Shown here piece after piece: positions 1-5,659 of a stretch of DNA of 5,687 bases. Location of the stretch: NCBI GenBank assembly GCA_947367415.1, contig CANBEE010000181.1:1-5687 (forward strand). Reading direction: 5' to 3'. Positions within the stretch are counted from its first letter, which is position 1. Every line of letters begins with the position of its first letter. The translations under genes and the position numbers were made by a program. This DNA comes from an uncultured Bacteroidales bacterium (lineage in GTDB: Bacteria; Bacteroidota; Bacteroidia; Bacteroidales; Bacteroidaceae). The notes beneath the pieces were generated by a model that was not told where the DNA came from, searched no databases, and worked only from the letters and a program-made list of their open reading frames with translations.

Positions 1-500
1 GCATTCACGTCGCCTGTGAGCATTACAACAGCACTGTCGAGCTCTGCTATGCGGATGTTCTTCCTTGCCAACTCATTTTGTAGTGCGGTGATGCTTGCGA
101 CCTTGTCGTTAAGCTCTTGTTGTAGGTTGGCGAGCACCTTACGCAGGTTTGCGGTCTCTGTGCCGCCTGATTTCAGCTTCTTTTGCAGCTCCTCGATCTG
201 CGTGCGGTTGTCGGCCAGCTTCTGTTGTATGAAGAGGATGTCTTCCTTCATGCGCTCGGCATCGGTGATGCCTTCTCCGCCTTGAGATTGGATAGATACA
301 CGCCCTTCGGCCTCATTGATGGCACGGAATCCTTCTTGTATGTCTGCAATGGCTTGCATGGCCTGGTCGAGTGCCGCGTTCTTTTCGTTCAATGCGGTGG
401 TGAGCGAATCGTTCTGAGCTGCAAGCTCTTTCTCACGCTTTACATTCGTGCAACTTGCGAGAGCTGCAATGCAGAGGGTCAAATAAAGAATCTTTTTCAT
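1..500 (-). CDS. Coiled-coil lipoprotein, conserved in Bacteroidales, C-terminus cut by window edge
   Basis: Reading the minus strand from the ATG at 500-498, the frame stays open for 166 codons to the window edge, so the C-terminus is missing. The protein begins MKKILYLTLCIAALASC: a short basic end, a hydrophobic core and a lipobox (L14-A15-S16-C17) that predicts signal peptidase II cleavage and lipidation at Cys17. The rest is polar and rich in Glu, Lys, Gln, Leu and Ala, with heptad-like stretches at about residues 22-50 and 80-160 that suggest long coiled coils. Between them lies a segment containing IQEGFRAINEAEGRV, which I recall from conserved hypothetical lipoproteins of Bacteroides and relatives. 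No acidic run follows the Cys, so surface export is not indicated, and an inner-leaflet, periplasm-facing position is the inference. Function is unknown. It is divergent from pta and has its own promoter, so no functional link to acetate metabolism is implied. Confidence 0.88.
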   Translation of the reverse strand, partial: MKKILYLTLCIAALASCTNVKREKELAAQNDSLTTALNEKNAALDQAMQAIADIQEGFRAINEAEGRVSIQSQGGEGITDAERMKEDILFIQQKLADNRTQIEELQKKLKSGGTETANLRKVLANLQQELNDKVASITALQNELARKNIRIAELDSAVVMLTGDVN

Positions 501-537
501 ACGTCTTTGCTTTAGTTGTTAGCACAGATTATCTGCA

Positions 538-569
538 CAAAATTAGGTATTCTATTTTTATTCGCCAAA
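538..569 (-). promoter_or_regulatory. Bacteroidetes-type promoter for the lipoprotein gene
   Basis: On the minus strand TTTG (569-566) is followed after exactly 20 nt by TAATTTTG (545-538). This matches the Bacteroidetes primary sigma-factor consensus (TTTG at -33, TAnnTTTG at -7). Transcription should start near 530-533, giving a leader of about 30 nt before the ATG at 500. The leader has no Shine-Dalgarno motif, as is usual in this phylum. Confidence 0.72.
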
Positions 570-636
570 CAAAAGGACTGAAAACCGTGGAATAAAGTTT
601 TTTTAGTAAAAAGTCACATATGTAAATTAAAACTTG

Positions 637-644
637 TATCTTTG
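637..644 (+). promoter_or_regulatory. -7 box of the pta-ackA promoter
   Basis: TATCTTTG matches TAnnTTTG exactly and is followed by CA, a context often seen in Bacteroidales promoters. No TTTG lies 19-21 nt upstream (that stretch reads about GTCAC), so the -33 element is weak or missing. An 8-nt palindrome, ACATATGT (616-623), sits where an activator could bind. The predicted start is near 649-652, leaving a leader of about 130 nt. It is the best candidate for driving pta and ackA. Confidence 0.55.
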
Positions 645-649
645 CAGCT

Positions 650-779
650 AACCGTGGAGAAATACTGCATTCGCTGAGTAGAAATATAACGCAAGCTTTA
701 TCTCTTCCCACTTGTTTATGACTATCTGATAAGGACATTCGAGACACAATAACGATATTATAACAAACAGAAAAGTACT
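650..779 (+). other. Long pta leader with a three-codon upstream ORF
   Basis: This is the likely untranslated leader of pta, about 130 nt. It contains a mini-ORF at 718-729 (ATG ACT ATC TGA, peptide MTI). I see no strong hairpin, T-run or known riboswitch core. The last 30 nt are A-rich and lack a Shine-Dalgarno sequence, fitting Bacteroidetes initiation. An in-frame TAA at 750-752 and no ATG after it fix the pta start at 780. Whether the mini-ORF is translated is unknown. Confidence 0.35.
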
Positions 780-1787
780 ATGGATTTGTTAAGCCAGATT
801 ATTGCGCGTGCCAAGAGTAACAAGCAGCGCATCGTACTCCCCGAAGCAACTGAGGAGCGTACATTGAGAGCAGCCGACCGCCTCCTTGCCGATGAGGTAG
901 CCGACCTGATTATTATCGGTAACCCGGAAGAGATCAAGGGACTTGCTGCCCAGTGGGGACTCACCCATCTGGACAAGGCCACCATCATCGACCCCGAGAA
1001 TCATCCGAAGAAGGAGGAGTATGCCAACCTGCTCTTCGAGTTGCGTAAGAAGAAGGGCATGACACCCGAGGAGGCTCAGAAACTGGTGACCAATCCGCTC
1101 TACCTGGGTTGCCTCATCATCAAGGCTGGCGATGCCGACGGTCAGCTCGCAGGTGCACAGAACACTACAGGTAACGTATTGCGCCCCGCATTGCAGATTA
1201 TCAAGACTGCTCCGGGTATCAGCTGCGTATCTGGTGCTTTCGTGATGATTACCCAGACTCCTCAGTATGGCGAGAATGGCGTGCTCATCATGGGCGACTG
1301 TGCCGTGACTCCAGTGCCCGATGCTGCCCAGCTCTCTCAGATTGCCGTATGCTGTGCCGACACCGCTCGCGCCGTAGCTGGCATCGAGGATCCCCGCGTA
1401 GCTATGCTGAGCTTCTCTACCAAGGGTTCGGCCAAGCATGAGTGTGTAGACAAGGTGACTGAGGCTCTCCGCCTGGCTAAGGAGCTGGCTCCCGACCTCA
1501 AGATCGACGGTGAGCTTCAGGCCGACGCTGCTCTTGTGCCCTCTGTAGGTGCCAGCAAGGCTCCCGGCTCTGAGATTGCCGGCAAGGCCAACGTACTGGT
1601 ATTCCCCACACTCGAGGTGGGCAACATTGGCTACAAGCTCGTGCAGCGTTTGGGAGGTGCCGAGGCTATCGGCCCCATCCTCCAGGGTATCGCCCGTCCG
1701 GTGAACGACCTCTCACGCGGTTGCTCTATCGACGACGTTTACAACATGGTGGCTATCACTGCTTGTCAGGCACAGGCTGCGAAGTAA
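780..1787 (+). CDS. pta: Phosphate acetyltransferase (short, single-domain form)
   Basis: Phosphotransacetylase interconverts acetyl-CoA plus phosphate with acetyl phosphate plus CoA in the cytoplasm. It is the first step of acetate formation from acetyl-CoA. The 335 residues match the short PTA_PTB-family enzyme (about 330 residues) without the N-terminal DRTGG/P-loop extension of the long E. coli type. Visible family motifs are IVLPEATEERTLRAA near 18-32, SFSTKGSA (211-218), DGELQADAA (243-251), GNIGYKL (281-287) and the signature GPIL...RPVNDLSRGCSIDD (298-319). From memory of the Methanosarcina thermophila enzyme, the catalytic and CoA-site residues Ser309, Arg310, Cys312 and Asp316 correspond to Ser312, Arg313, Cys315 and Asp319 here, all present. 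ackA follows after 31 nt, the classic operon order. No truncation or odd residues are seen. The protein and start codon are well supported. Confidence 0.97.
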   Translation: MDLLSQIIARAKSNKQRIVLPEATEERTLRAADRLLADEVADLIIIGNPEEIKGLAAQWGLTHLDKATIIDPENHPKKEEYANLLFELRKKKGMTPEEAQKLVTNPLYLGCLIIKAGDADGQLAGAQNTTGNVLRPALQIIKTAPGISCVSGAFVMITQTPQYGENGVLIMGDCAVTPVPDAAQLSQIAVCCADTARAVAGIEDPRVAMLSFSTKGSAKHECVDKVTEALRLAKELAPDLKIDGELQADAALVPSVGASKAPGSEIAGKANVLVFPTLEVGNIGYKLVQRLGGAEAIGPILQGIARPVNDLSRGCSIDDVYNMVAITACQAQAAK

Positions 1788-1818
1788 AAGGATATTAACA
1801 AAACAAAATAATGCAGAC

Positions 1819-3012
1819 ATGAAGATATTGGTATTAAACTGCGGTAGCTCATCTATCAAGTACAAACTTTTTGAGATGGACACCCAATCGGTACTCGCAC
1901 AGGGCGGTATCGAGAAGATTGGCCTTCCCGGCTCATTCCTTAAGTTGACCTTGCCCAGCGGCGAGAAAGTAATCCTTGAGAAGGACATCCAAGAGCACAC
2001 TGCCGGTGTGGAGTTTATCCTTCAGACCTTGACCGGTGCCGAGTATGGCGCTATCAAGTCGCTCGACGAGCTTGACGCTGTAGGTCACCGTATGGTACAC
2101 GGTGGTGAGAAGTTCAGCCAGTCTGTACTGCTCAACGAGGAGGTATTGGCTGCTTTCGAGGCTTGCAACGACCTCGCTCCCCTGCACAACCCCGCAAACC
2201 TCAAGGGTGTGAACGCAATCACCGCATTGCTCCCCAACATTCCCCAGGTAGGTGTATTTGACACCGCTTTCCATCAGACCATGCCCGACTACGCCTACAT
2301 GTATGCCGTTCCCTACGAGCTGTACGAGAAGTATGGCGTGCGCCGCTACGGCTTCCACGGCACATCGCACCGCTACGTATCACAGCGCGTATGCGAGTTC
2401 CTCGGCGTGAAGCCCGAAGGCACCAAGATCATCACCTGCCACATCGGTAACGGAGCATCAATATCAGCTGTTGTAGACGGTAAGTGTGTAGACACCAGCA
2501 TGGGTCTCACTCCGCTCGAAGGCCTCATGATGGGTACCCGTAGTGGCGATATCGATGGTGGCGCCGTGACCTACATCATGGAGAAGGAGGGTCTTACTCC
2601 CGCCGGTGTATCAGACCTCTTGAACAAGAAGTCTGGTGTAGCTGGTATCTCTGGTGTGTCATCAGACATGCGCGAGATTTGCGCTGCTGTCGACGCTGGT
2701 CACCCCCGCGCAACCCTCGCCCTCAACATGTATGAGTATCGCATCCGCAAGTACATCGGTTCGTACGCTGCTGCTATGGGCGGTGTGGACGTGATCCTCT
2801 TCACCGGTGGTGTAGGCGAGAACCAGGACAACACCCGCGAGGCTGTGTGCCGCGGCCTCGAGTTCATGGGCGTAGAGCTCGACGTAGAGAAGAACAAGGG
2901 CCTGCGTGGTCAGGAGGCTATCATCTCTACTCCCGCCTCTAAGGTAAAGGTTGTAGTCATCCCCACCGACGAGGAGCTGATGATTGCTACCGATACGATG
3001 AACTTGCTGTAA
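1819..3012 (+). CDS. ackA: Acetate kinase
   Basis: Acetate kinase transfers phosphate from acetyl phosphate to ADP, yielding acetate and ATP in the cytoplasm; with Pta it forms the substrate-level phosphorylation step of acetate fermentation and can run backwards to activate acetate. The 397 residues are the normal length for this ASKHA-fold family. Family motifs occur in order: NCGSSSIKY (7-15), VGHRMVHGGEKF (88-99), FDTAFHQTMP (147-156), RRYGFHGTSHRYVS (175-188), HIGNGAS (208-214), MGLTPLEGLMMGTRSGDID (228-246), FTGGVGEN (328-335) and PTDEELMIA (382-390). Asn7, Arg91, Asp148, His180 and Arg241 fall at the same numbers as the active-site residues known in the M. thermophila enzyme, and the C-terminal glutamate pair (385-386) covers the metal-binding Glu. 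The ATG at 1819 gives the standard MKILVLN start. It overlaps, as ATGA, the stop of a three-codon ORF beginning at 1811. The stop codon abuts a GC-rich repeat. Confidence 0.98.
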   Translation: MKILVLNCGSSSIKYKLFEMDTQSVLAQGGIEKIGLPGSFLKLTLPSGEKVILEKDIQEHTAGVEFILQTLTGAEYGAIKSLDELDAVGHRMVHGGEKFSQSVLLNEEVLAAFEACNDLAPLHNPANLKGVNAITALLPNIPQVGVFDTAFHQTMPDYAYMYAVPYELYEKYGVRRYGFHGTSHRYVSQRVCEFLGVKPEGTKIITCHIGNGASISAVVDGKCVDTSMGLTPLEGLMMGTRSGDIDGGAVTYIMEKEGLTPAGVSDLLNKKSGVAGISGVSSDMREICAAVDAGHPRATLALNMYEYRIRKYIGSYAAAMGGVDVILFTGGVGENQDNTREAVCRGLEFMGVELDVEKNKGLRGQEAIISTPASKVKVVVIPTDEELMIATDTMNLL

Positions 3013-3047
3013 GAGGGGCCTCCCCCATCCCCCTCCCAAGGAGGGGG
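3011..3047 (+). repeat. GC-rich palindromic intergenic repeat, left copy of an inverted pair
   Basis: Beginning at the last two bases of the ackA stop codon, this copy holds a CCTCCCCC block and then a perfect 8-bp hairpin (3029-3036 with 3040-3047, loop CAA). It matches the reverse complement of 3131-3164 at about 30 positions with three small gaps. The style resembles dispersed CCTCCCC...GGAGGGG palindromes that I recall between genes in many Bacteroidetes. The hairpin could block 3' exonucleases or slow transcription after ackA, but no T-run follows it. Confidence 0.75.
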
Positions 3048-3060
3048 CTTGCAGACATCG

Positions 3061-3091
3061 TTGAGAGCTAACAACACATTGTATAACTTTT
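3061..3091 (+). promoter_or_regulatory. Possible promoter for the symporter gene
   Basis: TTG (3061-3063) lies exactly 20 nt before TAACTTTT (3084-3091), one base off TAnnTTTG. This is the best Bacteroidetes-type promoter match in the gap and sits in its AT-richer core between the two inverted repeats. It would start transcription near 3098 and place the right repeat in the leader of the symporter mRNA. Read-through from ackA is the alternative. Confidence 0.35.
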
Positions 3092-3130
3092 AACATACGT
3101 CTTCTCCTAATCATTCGCGAGGACAGGAGT

Positions 3131-3164
3131 CCCCCTCCTCGGGAGGGGTTAGGGGAGGCCTCTT
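3131..3164 (-). repeat. GC-rich palindromic intergenic repeat, right copy of an inverted pair
   Basis: This is the inverted partner of 3011-3047. It has its own 7-bp hairpin (3132-3138 with 3142-3148, loop TCG) followed by a TTAGGGGAGGCC block. It ends 4 nt before the start codon of the symporter, so in mRNA the hairpin would sit close to the initiation site. Together the two copies and the core occupy nearly the whole gap between ackA and the symporter. Confidence 0.75.
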
Positions 3165-3168
3165 CCTT

Positions 3169-4143
3169 ATGTACGAACAACTACTAAACCTTGATCCTGT
3201 TAAGATCAACTTCAGCAAGTCAGGAATCGATATGCTGAACATTGCCTTGGCTGTCGTGATGTACGGCGTAGCCCTCGGCATCAAGCCCGGCACCTTTGCC
3301 AAGGTGTTCCGCGAGCCCAAGTCTATCCTCGTAGGCCTCATCGGCCAGTGGATTATCATCCCTGCTGTCACCTTCCTCCTCATCATCATCTTCCACAAGC
3401 ACATCACTCCGATGGTAGCTATGGGTATGATTTTGGTAGGCTCTTGCCCGGGAGGTAACGTGTCGAACTTCATCACCTCCATCTCAAGGGGTAACCGCGA
3501 GCTCTCGGTATCGATGTCGGCCGTGACCACCACGGCGGCCATCGTCACCACACCGGCCAACTTTGCCATCTGGGGCAGCCTCTATGTGCGCTACCTCGAC
3601 CGCCACGCTGCCGATGCCCTGCAGGTGCTCTCCATTCCCGTGTGGGACATCTTCGTTACCGTCTTCATCCTGCTCGGTGTGCCCCTGGCACTCGGTGTGC
3701 TCACCACCCACTATGCCCCCAAGGTAGCCAAGGCGCTCAACAAGCCCCTGCAGTACCTCTCCATCGTGGTGTTCCTAGGCATGGTGGTCATCTCGTTCTG
3801 GAACAACTTTGACATCTTCGTCAAGTACCTCAAGTGGATTGTCGTTATCGTAGCCATCCACAACGGTCTCATCCTCTTCACCGGCTACTGGCTCGGTGAG
3901 CTGTCAGGCCTGCCGCGCCCCGACCGCCGCGCCATCACCATCGAGATGGGTATCCAGAACTCAGGTCTCGGACTCATCCTCCTGTTCAACCCCGCCATCT
4001 TCCCGCCCGAACTGCAGAATGGCGGTATGCTCATCGTCACCGCATGGTGGGGCATCTGGCACATCATTGCCGGACTCACGGCCGCAGGCATCTTCCGCTT
4101 GCGCGACCAGTTCGTGTGGGCAAAAAGACAATCTAAACGCTAA
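3169..4143 (+). CDS. Bile acid:sodium symporter (BASS/SBF) family transporter
   Basis: This is an inner-membrane secondary transporter of the SBF fold, expected to couple solute uptake to sodium. The 324 residues match the bacterial family (about 300-330) and are strongly hydrophobic, with roughly nine or ten membrane segments (about 23-38, 52-75, 82-92, 118-138, 156-178, 194-210, 222-242, 255-275 and 284-308) and a basic C-terminal tail. Signature stretches are GSCPGGNVSNFITSISRGN (91-109) and the crossover helix EMGIQNSGLGL (259-269). By alignment from memory to the Neisseria ASBT structure, Ser99, Asn100, Ser113, Ser117, Glu259 and Gln263 occupy the sodium-binding positions. The family name does not fix the substrate: members carry bile acids, pyruvate, other organic acids or sulfated compounds. 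The position after pta-ackA makes an organic acid plausible, which is inference. The ATG at 3169 begins MYEQLLNLDPVKINF, which looks like normal N-terminal family sequence. The acyltransferase gene follows after 11 nt. Confidence 0.92.
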   Translation: MYEQLLNLDPVKINFSKSGIDMLNIALAVVMYGVALGIKPGTFAKVFREPKSILVGLIGQWIIIPAVTFLLIIIFHKHITPMVAMGMILVGSCPGGNVSNFITSISRGNRELSVSMSAVTTTAAIVTTPANFAIWGSLYVRYLDRHAADALQVLSIPVWDIFVTVFILLGVPLALGVLTTHYAPKVAKALNKPLQYLSIVVFLGMVVISFWNNFDIFVKYLKWIVVIVAIHNGLILFTGYWLGELSGLPRPDRRAITIEMGIQNSGLGLILLFNPAIFPPELQNGGMLIVTAWWGIWHIIAGLTAAGIFRLRDQFVWAKRQSKR

Positions 4144-4154
4144 ACCTTTTTCCC

Positions 4155-5444
4155 GTGCAAGTATACGACAAAAATTTCGTTTATACGCTTCTGCGCAGCC
4201 TTTGGGTAAACCCCATCATCAGCCTGTCGTTGCGTCGCCTTGTCGTGCGAGGCAAGGAAAACCTGCCCAAGGACGGGGCCGTCATCATCGGTAGCAACCA
4301 CACCAATGCGTTGCTCGACCCCTTGGTGATACTCCGCTCGATGAACCGCGCCACCGTCTTCATGACGCGTGCCGACATCTTCCGCCGTCCCCTCCTGCAG
4401 AAGGTATTCACCTTCCTCAAGATGCTGCCCATCTACCGCATCCGCGATGGCTATGCCGCCGTGAAGCAAAACGAGGAGATCATACGCAAGTGCGTCGATG
4501 TGCTCCGCCACCGCTACCCGCTGGCTCTCTTCCCCGAGGCCACACACCGCCCCAAGCACTCGCTCATGGGCCTGAGCAAAGGCATCTTCCACATCGCCCT
4601 CGAGGCCAACAAGCAGTTTGGCCATGAGAAGCCCGTCTACATCGTGCCCACCGGCATAGAGTATGGCCGCTACTTCCGCTACCGCTCCAACGCGGTGGTC
4701 ACCTATGGCGAGCCCATCAACGTCACCGAGTTTGTGCGCCAGCACGAGGGTGAGGTCACCCCAGCCCGCCTGTTGGCCATGCTGCGCGAGGAGCTGGCCC
4801 GCCGCATGAGCGAGCTCATCGCCTTCGTGCCCGACACCGAGGACTATGATGCCCGCTGGGAGCTCACCAAGCTATGCACCGCCCAGTCGGCCCCCCTGTC
4901 GCCTGCCGAGCGCCTCACCCTCAACCGTGCCGCCATCGCCCACATCGTGGAGAAGACCGACAGCGACCCCGAGGCCGCCCAAGCCCTCTACGCCGATGCC
5001 CTGGCATTCAAGAAGGAGCGCCGCCTGCGCCGCATACACCCCTCATCCACCGGGCATAAGCACCCCCTCATCGCCTCCATCGGCAACACCGTGGCCCTGC
5101 TCTGCGCCCTGCCCTACTACCTCTTCTGTGCACTGGTGACCCTCCCCTCATGGGCATTGTCACACTATATCGTAAGCGGTCTCAAGGACAAGGCCTTCAG
5201 CAACACCGCCCGCTTGGGTGTGAACCTCGCCCTGTGGCCCCTGCTCATCATCATTTGGAGCATCGTGGCCCTGTACACTCTGCCTCTGGTGCCCGCCCTG
5301 CTGGCCATCCTCCTGCTGTTGCCTGCCGTAGCCTTCTTCTACGACTACAACGCCTTCGCTCTCCACACCTGGAGCGACTGGCAATGGACATGGGCCAAGC
5401 ACCTGCATGCCCGCCTCAAGGAGCTGCTCCGTCGGTGCAAGTGA
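4155..5444 (+). CDS. PlsC-like glycerolipid acyltransferase with C-terminal membrane segments
   Basis: This is a lysophospholipid/glycerol-phosphate acyltransferase-fold enzyme, probably transferring an acyl chain to a glycerophospholipid precursor at the inner membrane. Motif I is SNHTNALLDP (47-56), with His49 and Asp55 as the likely catalytic pair; motif II is around LPIYRIRDG (91-99); motif III is LFPEATHRP (125-133); motif IV is IVPTGIEYG (163-171). Spacing in motif I is HX5D rather than the usual HX4D, as I recall for yeast Gpt2/Sct1-like members and Bacteroidetes homologues. Motif III has Ala where FPEG is typical. After the catalytic domain (about 20-225) comes a charged, partly helical linker and three hydrophobic segments (about 311-333, 355-376, 378-397) near the C-terminus, giving 429 residues, longer than a minimal PlsC. 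The start is GTG: an in-frame TAA at 4134-4136 and no upstream ATG leave no better choice, and the next ATG lies beyond motif I. It is 11 nt after the symporter, so co-transcription is likely. The exact acyl acceptor is unknown. Confidence 0.87.
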   Translation: MQVYDKNFVYTLLRSLWVNPIISLSLRRLVVRGKENLPKDGAVIIGSNHTNALLDPLVILRSMNRATVFMTRADIFRRPLLQKVFTFLKMLPIYRIRDGYAAVKQNEEIIRKCVDVLRHRYPLALFPEATHRPKHSLMGLSKGIFHIALEANKQFGHEKPVYIVPTGIEYGRYFRYRSNAVVTYGEPINVTEFVRQHEGEVTPARLLAMLREELARRMSELIAFVPDTEDYDARWELTKLCTAQSAPLSPAERLTLNRAAIAHIVEKTDSDPEAAQALYADALAFKKERRLRRIHPSSTGHKHPLIASIGNTVALLCALPYYLFCALVTLPSWALSHYIVSGLKDKAFSNTARLGVNLALWPLLIIIWSIVALYTLPLVPALLAILLLLPAVAFFYDYNAFALHTWSDWQWTWAKHLHARLKELLRRCK

Positions 5445-5469
5445 TGCCTTTCGGATACAAACAATAAAC

Positions 5470-5502
5470 TCCCGATTCTCTCCAGTGAGGTCGGGAATTT
5501 TT
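5470..5502 (+). terminator. Hairpin-T terminator after the acyltransferase gene
   Basis: TCCCGA (5470-5475) pairs with TCGGGA (5491-5496) around a 15-nt loop that can itself form CTC/GAG pairs, and the stem is followed by A and five Ts (5498-5502). It lies 25 nt after the acyltransferase stop and probably ends the symporter-acyltransferase transcript. A second, alternative hairpin shares the right arm: GGGAA (5493-5497) with TTCCC (5505-5509), followed 6 nt later by another run of five Ts (5516-5520). Confidence 0.7.
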
Positions 5503-5528
5503 GTTTCCCAGTCGGTTTTTCATGGTGG

Positions 5529-5575
5529 TTTAGGGTTTAGGGTTTAGGGTTTAAGGTTTTGGGTTTAAGGGTTAG
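5529..5575 (+). repeat. TTTAGGG tandem repeat, telomere-like heptamer
   Basis: Three perfect TTTAGGG units (5529-5549) are followed by decayed ones: TTTAAGG, TTTTGGG, TTTAAGGG and TTAG. The unit equals the plant-type telomere repeat, but the array joins bacterial sequence without a break. Five GGG tracts (5533, 5540, 5547, 5561, 5569) on the plus strand could form a G-quadruplex. It lies outside genes, downstream of the terminator. Confidence 0.9.
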
Positions 5576-5594
5576 TGAGCCTTCCGGATGGCAG

Positions 5595-5618
5595 TTATCG
5601 TTATCGTTATCGTTTTCG
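5595..5618 (+). repeat. TTATCG tandem repeat
   Basis: Three perfect TTATCG hexamers (5595-5612) are followed by one variant, TTTTCG (5613-5618). This is a short microsatellite separated by 19 nt from the TTTAGGG array. It is in non-coding DNA; no protein-binding role can be assigned. Confidence 0.85.
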
Positions 5619-5622
5619 TTGA

Positions 5623-5630
5623 CAAAGGTA
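5623..5630 (-). promoter_or_regulatory. Possible minus-strand -7 box
   Basis: The reverse complement reads TACCTTTG, an exact TAnnTTTG. The nearest TTTG upstream on that strand (5658-5655) is 24 nt away, longer than the usual 19-21. Transcription would run leftward through both tandem repeats toward the terminator hairpin, where no minus-strand gene exists. It is either a chance match or the start of a short RNA. Confidence 0.2.
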
Positions 5631-5659
5631 CTACATCTTTTTTTGCCTTTCCGACAAAA

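Noticed and set aside
16..515. Two plus-strand ORFs of 89 and 110 codons
   Set aside because: They are antisense to the lipoprotein gene, which has a lipobox, coiled-coil composition and a consensus promoter; the plus-strand translations are Ser/Cys- or Leu-rich shadows.
529..747. 72-codon minus-strand ORF in the divergent control region
   Set aside because: It overlaps both promoters, shows no recognisable domain, and is low-complexity AT-derived sequence with no promoter or start context of its own.
789..1439. 216-codon minus-strand ORF inside pta
   Set aside because: pta is certain from its motifs across this whole stretch; the antisense frame is open only through codon bias.
3029..3047. 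Perfect hairpin after ackA as an intrinsic terminator
   Set aside because: No T-run follows the stem (CTTGCAGAC), and the hairpin is part of a repeat that recurs inverted before the next gene; partial termination cannot be excluded.
4140..4745. 201-codon minus-strand ORF inside the acyltransferase gene
   Set aside because: All four acyltransferase motifs lie on the plus strand here; the antisense protein is Gly/Ala/Val/Asp-rich with no domain.
5529..5575. Eukaryotic telomere contamination or assembly chimera
   Set aside because: Only three exact units occur, they decay gradually, and bacterial-type sequence is continuous on both sides.
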